Shown: positions 1 through 6,630 of the stretch, piece by piece
How positions within the stretch are numbered: position 1 is the first letter of the stretch
How the letters are laid out: each line of letters opens with the position of its first letter
Assembly (NCBI GenBank): GCA_015661715.1
Contig: DQVN01000045.1
Coordinates: 1-28,467 of the forward strand
Direction: 5' to 3'
Source of the DNA: Sulfurivirga caldicuralii
Lineage (GTDB): Bacteria > Pseudomonadota > Gammaproteobacteria > Thiomicrospirales > Thiomicrospiraceae
Length of the DNA stretch: 28,467 nt
Translations under genes and position numbers: made by a program
Notes under the pieces: generated by a model
Seen by the model: the letters and a program-made list of their open reading frames with translations, nothing else
The model's database searches: none
Told to the model about the DNA's origin: nothing

Positions 1-2165
1 AGGGTGCGCATCAGACTGGCCAGATGGTCACGGTCGCGCACCCGGATTTCAAACTGCATTAAACTGTAGGTTTCATCCTTGTCTTCGGATTTGACATGGG
101 CAATGTCGGTGCCGGTTTTGGCAATGGCGGTGGCGATTTCCGCTAAGGCGCCACGGCGGTTTTCGACTTCCAGTTGAATCAGGGTGTGATACAGGCCTTG
201 CACCTGCGCTTCCCATTTGACATCCAGCCACTTATCCGGCTGATTGCGGTAGTTCTGCACATTGCGACAATGGCGTCGATGAATGACCAGCCCTTTTCCT
301 GCAGAAATAAAACCGATGATTTCATCGCCGGGAATCGGATGACAACAGTTGGCAAAGCTGACCGCCAGTCCCTCCGTTCCACTGATCGCCAAAGGTTGAT
401 GGGTGTCGGCTTGCGTCTTGGGGCGGGTGTTATCCTGCAACAGATCAGCGATCTGTTTGGCTACCAGTGCGGCATTACGCTCACCCAGACCGATTTTTTC
501 CAATAAGGTATCCCAACTGGGCAGTTGTAAGGCCTGCACAATACATTGGCGTGTGGTTTCTTCCAGCTGTTCAAAGGTGATTTTAAAACTCCGTAGTGCC
601 CGGCTGAGCAGGCGACGGCCCAGATCAATAGCGCTAATCTGAGTCTGATGTTTCAACCAGTTGCGGATCTGGGTGCGCGCCTTGGGGGTTACCACAAAAT
701 CCAGCCAGGCGGGATTGGGATGGGCTTCCTTGCCTTTGATAATTTCTACTGTCTGGCCGCTTGTCAAGGGCGTGCGCAAGGGCACCAGCTCCTTATCCAC
801 CCGCGCACCGACACAGGCATGCCCCAGATTGGTATGCACATGATAGGCAAAATCCACGGGTGTCGCGCCCGTCGGTAGCGTAATGATGTCCCCTTTAGGC
901 GTAAACACATAGATGACATCCGGAAATAGATCGATTTTGACATTTTCCAGAAAATCCACGCTGTTGCCGGCACTTTGCTGGATTTCCAGCAGGTGCTTGA
1001 TCCACTCTTGTGCTTTGGCCTCAACGGCAGAGGGTTGGGAAGCGCCTTTTTCCTTATATTCCCAGTGGGCGGCGATACCATGTTCGGCCACCTCATGCAT
1101 CAACTCTGTCCGGATTTGCACTTCGATATGCACACCACCCGGGCCAAATACCACCGTATGCAAGGACTGATAACCATTGGGTTTAGGAATGGCAATATAG
1201 TCCTTAAAGCGCCGCGGCAGGGGCTTATAGAGCTGATGGACCGCACCCAGCGCCCGGTAGCAGTTGTCTACTGTATCGGTAATGATACGAAAGGCGAACA
1301 GATCTTGAATTTCACTGAATTGCATGCGCTTGTCGCGCATTTTTTTATACAGACTGTATAGATGCTTTTCCCGGCCCAGCACCCGTCCCGGGATACCATC
1401 CTGATCAAGGCGGTGCTGCAGGGTATGGGTGATTTGCGCCACCAACTCCTTACGCGGCCCACGCGCCCGTTTAACCGCGGCCTCCAGCACCCGATAACGC
1501 CACGGATGCATGGCCTTGAAGCCCAGATCTTCCAGTTCGATGCGAAATGCGTTAATACCCAGGCGGGCAGCGATAGGCGCATAGATTTCCAAGGTTTCCT
1601 TGGCGATGCGTCGCTGCTTGTCCGGGCGCATCACCCCCAAGGTGCGCATATTATGCAATCGGTCTGCCAGCTTGATCAGAATCACCCGAATATCCCGGCT
1701 CATGGCCAGCATCATTTTGCGGAAGTTTTCCGCCTGGGTTTCCTGGGCGCTGCGGTTTTTGAGCTTGCCCAGTTTGGTCACCCCATCCACCAGCTCAGCC
1801 ACGGTTTGACCAAAGCGTTCCACCACATCTTCTTTGGTGACGCTGGTGTCTTCCACCACATCATGGAGCAGCGCGGCAATCAGGCTTTCATGATCCAGAT
1901 GAATTTCTGCCAGAATCGTGGCTACCGCCACAGGATGCCAGATATAGGCTTCTCCGGATTTTCGTTTTTGTCCCGCATGGGCTTGAGCGGCAAAGTGAAA
2001 GGCTTGTTCAATGGTGTCCACTTTATCTGCCGGCAGATAAGTGCCCGCTTGATTGAGCAGATTTTGCAAAGGGTTTTCAGCCTGTACTGAACTGGGCGTA
2101 TCTTCCAGCCCCAGCGTCTGCTGGGCTGGAATGGGTACTGGTGAGCGGGGCGCCAGTGATGACAT
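1..2165 (-). CDS. spoT: SpoT, bifunctional (p)ppGpp synthetase/hydrolase (3' end outside window)
   Basis: Makes and degrades the alarmone (p)ppGpp in the cytoplasm. Reading the minus strand from the ATG at 2165 gives about 721 residues with no stop. The HD hydrolase motif HDVVEDT is at residues 101-107. The synthetase domain carries RFKDYIAIPKPNGYQSLHT (about 319-337) and EVQIRT. A TGS domain (about 405-475), a Cys/His-rich CCHPIPGDE segment and the start of a C-terminal ACT domain follow. The RFKD form of the RxKD/ExDD motif is typical of bifunctional SpoT/Rel enzymes rather than RelA. E. coli SpoT is 702 residues, so only a short C-terminal tail should be missing. The start lies 20 nt after the rpoZ stop, as in the common rpoZ-spoT operon. 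I see no strong Shine-Dalgarno sequence, so translation may be coupled to rpoZ. The frame is open throughout, and the identification is secure. Confidence 0.97.
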   Translation of the reverse strand, partial: MSSLAPRSPVPIPAQQTLGLEDTPSSVQAENPLQNLLNQAGTYLPADKVDTIEQAFHFAAQAHAGQKRKSGEAYIWHPVAVATILAEIHLDHESLIAALLHDVVEDTSVTKEDVVERFGQTVAELVDGVTKLGKLKNRSAQETQAENFRKMMLAMSRDIRVILIKLADRLHNMRTLGVMRPDKQRRIAKETLEIYAPIAARLGINAFRIELEDLGFKAMHPWRYRVLEAAVKRARGPRKELVAQITHTLQHRLDQDGIPGRVLGREKHLYSLYKKMRDKRMQFSEIQDLFAFRIITDTVDNCYRALGAVHQLYKPLPRRFKDYIAIPKPNGYQSLHTVVFGPGGVHIEVQIRTELMHEVAEHGIAAHWEYKEKGASQPSAVEAKAQEWIKHLLEIQQSAGNSVDFLENVKIDLFPDVIYVFTPKGDIITLPTGATPVDFAYHVHTNLGHACVGARVDKELVPLRTPLTSGQTVEIIKGKEAHPNPAWLDFVVTPKARTQIRNWLKHQTQISAIDLGRRLLSRALRSFKITFEQLEETTRQCIVQALQLPSWDTLLEKIGLGERNAALVAKQIADLLQDNTRPKTQADTHQPLAISGTEGLAVSFANCCHPIPGDEIIGFISAGKGLVIHRRHCRNVQNYRNQPDKWLDVKWEAQVQGLYHTLIQLEVENRRGALAEIATAIAKTGTDIAHVKSEDKDETYSLMQFEIRVRDRDHLASLMRT

Positions 2166-2185
2166 GTCCAGCGGCTGAATAGGGG

Positions 2186-2410
2186 TTAACCAAAGACCGG
2201 CGGTGTGTCTGGATCGTTCAGTACCACAGCGGGCTCGATATTGCCCTCCGCCAGCTCGCGCAGGGCAATGACGGTGGGCTTGTCGTTTTCCCGCGGCACG
2301 GTGGGTTCTGCGCCGCGCTCGATCTGCCGGGCGCGCTTCGCCGCCACCAGCACCAATTCAAAACGGTTTTCCACCTTATCCAGACAATCTTCAACAGTGA
2401 CGCGTGCCAT
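2186..2410 (-). CDS. rpoZ: RNA polymerase omega subunit
   Basis: Omega is the small RNA polymerase subunit that helps the beta' subunit fold and, with beta', forms a ppGpp-binding site. The 74-residue protein begins [20 protein letters not shown] and contains AAKRARQI and [13 protein letters not shown], the conserved omega core. Proteobacterial omega is usually 70-90 residues. A good ribosome-binding site (AGGAG) lies 8 nt before the ATG on the minus strand. It is followed directly by spoT, which fits co-transcription. The gmk gene, often found upstream of rpoZ, is absent here; the upstream neighbour is divergent. Confidence 0.96.
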   Translation of the reverse strand: MARVTVEDCLDKVENRFELVLVAAKRARQIERGAEPTVPRENDKPTVIALRELAEGNIEPAVVLNDPDTPPVFG

Positions 2411-2514
2411 GTCACAGCTCTCCTATCAATTAACGGGGTAACTAACCATTGTAACCTATTCGACCCCACAAAAACTGGGATAGAATGGCAAATTTAACGC
2501 AAAGGGAACGCCTT
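2411..2514. promoter_or_regulatory. Divergent intergenic region between rpoZ and the membrane-protein gene
   Basis: This 104-nt gap separates two divergent genes and should hold promoters for both. On the minus strand TACAAT (plus-strand 2448-2453) is a plausible -10 box for rpoZ-spoT, but no convincing -35 sits at ideal spacing. On the plus strand AAGGGA at 2502-2507 is the ribosome-binding site for the ATG at 2515. Confidence 0.3.
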
Positions 2515-2928
2515 ATGAAATTGCTTGCAGCCCTACCCGGCCTGCTATGGCCCCTGGTGGCCTATCTGGCCATTGTCTATCTGGGCGGTGGAACCCAGAC
2601 CCTCTATTCCGTGCTGTTTGAAGTTCCTCTGTTTTCCGGCGTGGCCATGAAGGTCACCACCAATGGCTTGCTGGTGATGATCGCTTTGGTGTTTCTATTT
2701 TTTGAAGTGCTGAAATCCACCCGCATCAGCACGGTGGCCATTGTTGACCATATGATGTCCACCTTTGTCTTTATCGGTTATCTCATGGCGTTTTTACTGA
2801 TTCCCGCCTGTGGTAATCAGTTTTTCCTCATGTTATTGATTATGGCGCTGATTGATGTGCTGGCAGGTTTTACCGTCACCATTACCGCCGCCCGTCGGGA
2901 TATTGGTATAGATAAACAGAGCATTTAA
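2515..2928 (+). CDS. Small multi-pass membrane protein of unknown function
   Basis: The 137-residue product is very hydrophobic, with about four predicted transmembrane helices: LLWPLVAYLAIVYL, a second around GLLVMIALVFLFF, a third around MSTFVFIGYLMAFLLI, and a fourth around FLMLLIMALIDVLAGF. It ends in a short polar tail. I do not recognise the family. An ATG at 2485 would add ten residues. I chose 2515 because AAGGGA sits about 7 nt upstream and the resulting N-terminus enters a membrane helix directly. The gene stands alone, divergent from rpoZ, and ends just before the regulatory region of the CRISPR accessory module. It is more likely a housekeeping or conserved hypothetical membrane protein than part of the CRISPR locus. 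Confidence 0.75.
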   Translation: MKLLAALPGLLWPLVAYLAIVYLGGGTQTLYSVLFEVPLFSGVAMKVTTNGLLVMIALVFLFFEVLKSTRISTVAIVDHMMSTFVFIGYLMAFLLIPACGNQFFLMLLIMALIDVLAGFTVTITAARRDIGIDKQSI

Positions 2929-2949
2929 GGCAATTTACCCATACCTGTC

Positions 2950-2963
2950 TGACAATATTGTCA
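2950..2963. promoter_or_regulatory. 14-bp perfect palindrome TGACAATATTGTCA, copy 1 (candidate operator)
   Basis: The sequence TGACAATATTGTCA reads the same on both strands. It lies 82 nt before the small ORF and 206 nt before the two-TM protein gene. An identical copy occurs at 5367-5380. A perfect palindrome repeated exactly at the two ends of one gene module suggests a binding site for a dimeric regulator. No clear -10/-35 pair is placed around it. A looser inverted repeat follows: ACTTTGG at 2971-2977 and CCAAAGT at 3013-3019. Confidence 0.5.
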
Positions 2964-3044
2964 TTTCCATACTTTGGGGCAGAAAGGCTAAAGTATACGC
3001 CGTTGTCCTATACCAAAGTCTAAAGGCGGCGTGACAATAAGCTT

Positions 3045-3179
3045 ATGAGAAGTTATTGGTGTCGGTCTGTTTTGCCCATTGGCTGGATTGAGTCCCTTTT
3101 GTATTGGGGCTGGATGTTATTGGCGCAATGGATGTGGGCAAACTTGTTGGTGGCGGAAGGAGATGGCAATGTTGGATAA
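3045..3179 (+). CDS. Candidate 44-residue Trp-rich small membrane protein
   Basis: An ATG at 3045 opens a frame of 44 codons ending in TAA at 3177-3179. The product has six tryptophans (5, 14, 21, 23, 29, 31) and a hydrophobic stretch from about residue 9 to 37 (VLPIGWIESLLYWGWMLLAQ and onward), long enough for one membrane span. Its 3' end covers the GGAAGGAG ribosome-binding site of the next gene and overlaps its start by 11 nt, so translation of the two would be coupled. Its own Shine-Dalgarno is weak: AAAGGCGG lies about 14 nt upstream. It could be a genuine small membrane partner, a leader peptide controlling the next gene, or a chance frame. I do not recognise a family. Confidence 0.35.
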   Translation: MRSYWCRSVLPIGWIESLLYWGWMLLAQWMWANLLVAEGDGNVG

Positions 3180-3948
3180 AAATACTCCACAGTGGCAACC
3201 GATCAAGGGTTTTTTCAGTAAAAATTTCTGGAGGTTCGTGCTGTATGAAAAAAGGCATGAGTGGCTGTGGCCTTTGCTTATTTTTGTATTTGTGGTAGGC
3301 GGTGCTTTCTGCATTTTGCCCCTTTTCTTTCAAAACATTTGGCAGGAGGCACTATCTCAGCTGGACTGGATCGGGATAGTAGTGACATTTGCCAACCTGT
3401 TTATCGTCATTATGTTGTGGTTTGCCCAGGCTCATGCGCAGTGGAAGGCATCCCTGGATCATTTTCTCACCGTGATACTGGAAGAAGCGCAAGAGAGTGC
3501 TGAAAATGGTGCGTCCAGGCCAGCCAATATAAAAGTATTGATTGTCATGGTACCCACACAGCCCAGCGTGGATCAGCGACAGTTGGCACAAGCTGTATTG
3601 AGCTCGGTGAACAAAAACCAGCGGCTGCCTTTGAAGCAGTGGGTCTATGGGCTTCAGCATCAGGGTATATGGCACGACCGACAGGGGCTTTTCAACCAGG
3701 GGCGGCCGTTTCTTCTGCAGATGGTTCGTCTGCGTTTGCATATATCAAGTCAGAATAGAGCCGGTGCAGTGTGGGATCCAATCGATCGGCCTGATCAAGA
3801 CCAGTGCTGTCTGTATGTAGCGGAAAGCCAGGCATGGCCGTATCCCTTTGCGTGCCGACAGATTTCCCTGGAACAAGCGCGAGAATGGTTGCATGGGCCG
3901 CAGAAAATAGCGCGGATTACTCAAGAGGTGCAGCATGAACAGGCCTGA
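3169..3948 (+). CDS. Two-TM protein with cytosolic C-terminal domain, candidate CRISPR membrane effector (Csx23-like architecture)
   Basis: The 259-residue product has two strong N-terminal transmembrane helices (about 33-54 and 67-87), a charged helical stretch (88-115), and a soluble domain (about 121-259) that opens with a beta-strand-like IKVLIVMVP. The start at 3169 is chosen because GGAAGGAG ends 7 nt before it; longer starts lack a ribosome-binding site. It overlaps csx16 by 14 nt. I do not recognise the C-terminal domain by sequence. Its place next to csx16 and a CARF gene, and the layout of two membrane helices plus a cytosolic sensor-sized domain, resemble the cA4-gated membrane effector Csx23. 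By inference it would damage or depolarise the inner membrane when Cas10 makes cOA. Homology to Csx23 is not shown. Confidence 0.6.
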   Translation: MLDKNTPQWQPIKGFFSKNFWRFVLYEKRHEWLWPLLIFVFVVGGAFCILPLFFQNIWQEALSQLDWIGIVVTFANLFIVIMLWFAQAHAQWKASLDHFLTVILEEAQESAENGASRPANIKVLIVMVPTQPSVDQRQLAQAVLSSVNKNQRLPLKQWVYGLQHQGIWHDRQGLFNQGRPFLLQMVRLRLHISSQNRAGAVWDPIDRPDQDQCCLYVAESQAWPYPFACRQISLEQAREWLHGPQKIARITQEVQHEQA

Positions 3949-4273
3949 AAGCGACACACCCTGCTTGAAAACATGGCTGATCAGTCGCCATGGCGCGGCA
4001 AGAGAGTGGGTTGAATTGAAGGGTGTGCCTGTGGATCGGATATTAACCCATCTTGAGCAGAAGGATTATCTCAGCATGGCGCCTGGAGATTGTGTTATCG
4101 GCAATCTGCCCCTGGCCTGGATTGCCCGTTTGAATGCGCATGGTGTACGCTATATCAATTTGGATTTGACTATTCCCGCCCACTTGCGCGGGCAGGAGCT
4201 GGATTTGGCCGCATTTCAGGCGTGTCAACCTGCCTTGACGGAATATCGTGTGGAACAGATCAAGCGGTGGTGA
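3935..4273 (+). CDS. csx16: Csx16 (VVA1548 family), probable cOA ring nuclease
   Basis: The 112-residue protein matches the Csx16/Cas_VVA1548 pattern as I know it: LISRHGAAREW near the N-terminus, VDRILTHLE, the PGDCVIGNLPL core, GVRYINLDLTIPAHLRGQEL and a terminal EYRV segment. This family occurs almost only in type III CRISPR loci, and recent work treats Csx15/Csx16/Csx20 as ring nucleases that degrade cyclic oligoadenylate. By that reading it would switch off the cOA-activated effectors encoded around it. It overlaps the upstream membrane-protein gene by 14 nt. Its stop shares one base with the next start (TGATG at 4271-4275), so the three genes are translationally coupled. Family assignment is firm; the enzymatic role is taken from the family. 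Confidence 0.88.
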   Translation: MNRPESDTPCLKTWLISRHGAAREWVELKGVPVDRILTHLEQKDYLSMAPGDCVIGNLPLAWIARLNAHGVRYINLDLTIPAHLRGQELDLAAFQACQPALTEYRVEQIKRW

Positions 4274-5397
4274 TGAAAAGAATTTTATTCTGCGTCACCG
4301 GCCTGACACCGCAAATTGTCACCGAAACCCTTTATGCTCTGGCGCATCGGCCCGATCCTTGGATTCCGGATGAGATTCATCTACTGACAACAGTGCGCGG
4401 GGCGGAGCATGCGCGTTTGACGCTATTTATTGAAGAGGGTGGCTGGTTTCATCGCTTGGTGCGGGAGTATAACCTGCCCGCCATGTATTTTAACGACAAG
4501 CATATCCATCTTGTGTGCAATAGACAGGGTGAGCCTTTGGAAGACATCCGCACCGAGGCGGATAACCGTGCCCTGGCCGATGCTATTACCTACCACATTC
4601 GCCATTTCTGCTCCAGAGCTGATACTGCCCTGCATGTTTCCCTGGCAGGTGGGCGCAAGACCATGGGCTTTTTCGCCGGATATATTCTGTCTCTGTTTGG
4701 GCGCGAGCAGGATCGTCTTTCCCATGTGTTGGTGGGGCCGGAACCTTTTGAAAATCACCCCCAGTTTTTTTATCCCACCCCATACAGCAGCCCGATTCGC
4801 GATCGTTCAGGACGGATTATGGATCGCAGTCAGGCAAATGTGGTACTGGCCGATGTGCCCTTTTTGCGTTTACAGCCTCTGTTGGATCAGGACATTCTGC
4901 AGGGGACAGACAGCTTTGAACAGTTGATTGCTCGCCTGCAAGCCGATCTCCGTCCAGATACGGTGCGGTTGGATATGCGGTGTTTGAAGCTGTTTATTGG
5001 CGGACAGCCTATTAAGGGCATAGGGCGGATTAATTTTCTGTTCTACAGTTGGATTTTGTGGCGCCATAAACAACAACAGCCATCCATTCCATTCCCATCC
5101 AGCGAGGATATTGCCGGGGATTTTGATCTGGCTGCGGCGTTTATTGAGTGGATTCGCTGTTTTGGTGAGCCTCAGGGCGACTTTGAGCGCTCTATAGTTT
5201 CGCTGCAGCGTAATGGCCTGAGTCATAGTTTTGTGCGGGATCGCAAAACCCGGATTAATAAAGCGCTCAAGCGAGCATTGGGATTAAATGCGCGTCACTA
5301 TCAGCTTGCCATCCATCGCCCTTCGCATACCCTGTTTGTTGGCTTGTCACCTGAGTACATAGATTTTGACAATATTGTCAATCCTCTTCATGGGTGA
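4273..5397 (+). CDS. NE0113-family CARF protein (Csm6-like CRISPR accessory protein)
   Basis: The 374-residue protein begins MKRILFCVTGLTPQIVTETL, the hallmark of the Cas_NE0113 (TIGR02584) family, often named CRISPR-associated ring nuclease Csm6. The N-terminal CARF domain also carries HVSLAGGRKTMGFFAGY, the conserved ligand-binding loop. In the C-terminal half R313-N-G-L-S-H318 fits the RX4H pattern of HEPN ribonucleases. The basic tail (TRINKALKRALG, then a beta-hairpin-like segment) could instead be winged-helix-like. It is expected to bind cOA through CARF and either cleave RNA or degrade the ligand. The start at 4273 overlaps the csx16 stop; an upstream in-frame start at 4090 would lie inside csx16 and is unlikely. 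The last codons contain the second copy of the 14-bp palindrome. Confidence 0.85.
   Translation: MKRILFCVTGLTPQIVTETLYALAHRPDPWIPDEIHLLTTVRGAEHARLTLFIEEGGWFHRLVREYNLPAMYFNDKHIHLVCNRQGEPLEDIRTEADNRALADAITYHIRHFCSRADTALHVSLAGGRKTMGFFAGYILSLFGREQDRLSHVLVGPEPFENHPQFFYPTPYSSPIRDRSGRIMDRSQANVVLADVPFLRLQPLLDQDILQGTDSFEQLIARLQADLRPDTVRLDMRCLKLFIGGQPIKGIGRINFLFYSWILWRHKQQQPSIPFPSSEDIAGDFDLAAAFIEWIRCFGEPQGDFERSIVSLQRNGLSHSFVRDRKTRINKALKRALGLNARHYQLAIHRPSHTLFVGLSPEYIDFDNIVNPLHG
5366..5381. promoter_or_regulatory. Palindrome TTGACAATATTGTCAA, copy 2 (candidate operator before cmr1)
   Basis: This is a perfect 16-bp palindrome whose central 14 bp are identical to the site at 2950-2963. It lies inside the last codons of the NE0113-family gene, ending 16 nt before that gene finishes, and about 185 nt before cmr1. 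Its left half reads TTGACA, the -35 consensus, but I find no -10 box at 16-18 nt. It would suit an operator upstream of the cmr operon, matching the first copy upstream of the accessory module. Confidence 0.5.
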
Positions 5398-5564
5398 GGT
5401 GAATGCGAGAATACAGGTGTGATCCTTTCTGTGGTTGGGTGGAAAAGATAGAGCGTCATAATGGAAAAGCAGCAAACTAATGCAAAGGGTATTATGCTTT
5501 GTGTGATTTAAGCCGGTAGGCTACGGTGTGTTTCTCTAGACAAAAACCGATTGGGAGCCCATTG

Positions 5565-6614
5565 ATGAAACCATTAAAGTTGAAGGTGCGTTTTCTGACG
5601 CCGGCATTTCTAGGAGATGCTGAACAAAAAGGAGTATGGCGGGTGCCGCCTTTTAAGGCACAGTTGCGCTATTGGTGGCGGTTTGTCTATGCCGCTTCGC
5701 AAAATCATGGGGTTGATATTGAGCGAATGCGTCAGGCTGAAGGCGAGCTGTTTGGTGCTGCATCAGGTGGTTCGGGTTACGCCAGCAAAGTGAGGATGCG
5801 TCTGGATCGTTGGCGTGTGGGTAATCTGGAAAAATGGGACTCTGCCAAATATGGTGCGATTTCTCATCCCGAGGTTGGCCGTTCAGTTAGTGCAGATTTA
5901 TATCTGGGATATGGGCCTTTGACTTATGACAAAAAAACCAAAACGACAGCCATGGCAACAGCTTATGCCATTGACGCTGGCCAGAGCGCATGGCTCAAAA
6001 TGGCTTGTCCGAATTGCTCTGCTGAGCAGTACCAGCAGTTATATGCTGCCTTGGCATTGATGCATCATTTCGGTCAGGTGGGCAGTCGCAGCCGCAATGG
6101 CTGGGGTAGTTATGTGTTGGAAGAAGGTTTGCCTGATTTTGATTTTGATCTGCAGCCATTTGTGCGCAATTGGCAAAAGGCATTAGAACTTACATGGCCC
6201 CATGCGATTGGGCAGGATGAAAATGGCCCATGCATTTGGGAAACGGCACCTTTTTCACCTGAAAAATGGCCTGAATTGATGCATCAATTTGCCGATTTGA
6301 AAGTCAATTTGAGAATTCTGTTTCCATTTTATAAGGCAAATACAAACAAAGTGGAGATGAGACACTGGCTAAGTTATCCAATTACGCATCATATGGTCAA
6401 AAGCAAAAGCTGGAGGCAGCGGCGCATTCCAAATACGCTGCGCTTTAAGGTGGTCAAAACGGAAGATGGCAAAATTAAGGGGCGTTTGTTGCATACGCCG
6501 TGTCGGCCTGATTTTAGTCAACAGTCAGACTTGGGTGAAATTGAGGAAGTGTGGCGAAAGGTCTATCAGTTCTTGGATCAAAGAGCAGAGCTGAAGCGTG
6601 TCCAGCAGGTTTAA
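5565..6614 (+). CDS. cmr1: Cmr1, type III-B RAMP protein
   Basis: Cmr1 caps the Cmr effector complex near the 3' end of the crRNA. The 349-residue product starts MKPLKLKVRFLTPAFLGDAE and has the Cmr1 signature PPFKAQLRYWWRF near residues 28-40. A Gly/Arg-rich RAMP loop (FGQVGSRSRNGWGSY, about 168-182) and a C-terminal RRIPNTLRFKV segment follow. GGGAG lies 7 nt before the chosen ATG; the frame could extend 13 codons upstream but without a better ribosome-binding site. The 167-nt gap before it probably holds the promoter of the cmr operon. Base composition looks more AT-rich than in the flanking housekeeping genes, as is common for acquired defence genes. Confidence 0.93.
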   Translation: MKPLKLKVRFLTPAFLGDAEQKGVWRVPPFKAQLRYWWRFVYAASQNHGVDIERMRQAEGELFGAASGGSGYASKVRMRLDRWRVGNLEKWDSAKYGAISHPEVGRSVSADLYLGYGPLTYDKKTKTTAMATAYAIDAGQSAWLKMACPNCSAEQYQQLYAALALMHHFGQVGSRSRNGWGSYVLEEGLPDFDFDLQPFVRNWQKALELTWPHAIGQDENGPCIWETAPFSPEKWPELMHQFADLKVNLRILFPFYKANTNKVEMRHWLSYPITHHMVKSKSWRQRRIPNTLRFKVVKTEDGKIKGRLLHTPCRPDFSQQSDLGEIEEVWRKVYQFLDQRAELKRVQQV

Positions 6615-6630
6615 GCGGAGGCTTTACATA

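Noticed and set aside
1362..2090. Plus-strand open frame of 242 codons
   Set aside because: It lies fully antisense to spoT, whose protein is recognisable end to end; no family signal or ribosome-binding site.
4090..4272. Upstream extension of the NE0113-family gene by 61 codons
   Set aside because: It would lie inside csx16 in another frame; the family N-terminus begins at 4273, and the TGATG overlap is a normal coupling signal.
5366..5400. TTGACA of the second palindrome as a -35 promoter element
   Set aside because: No -10-like hexamer at 16-18 nt downstream, and the first palindrome copy reads CTGACA with no matching -10 either.
5403..5480. 25-codon frame between the NE0113-family gene and cmr1
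   Set aside because: Its GAGG lies only 3 nt before the ATG and the peptide has no notable features; probably chance in the cmr1 upstream region.
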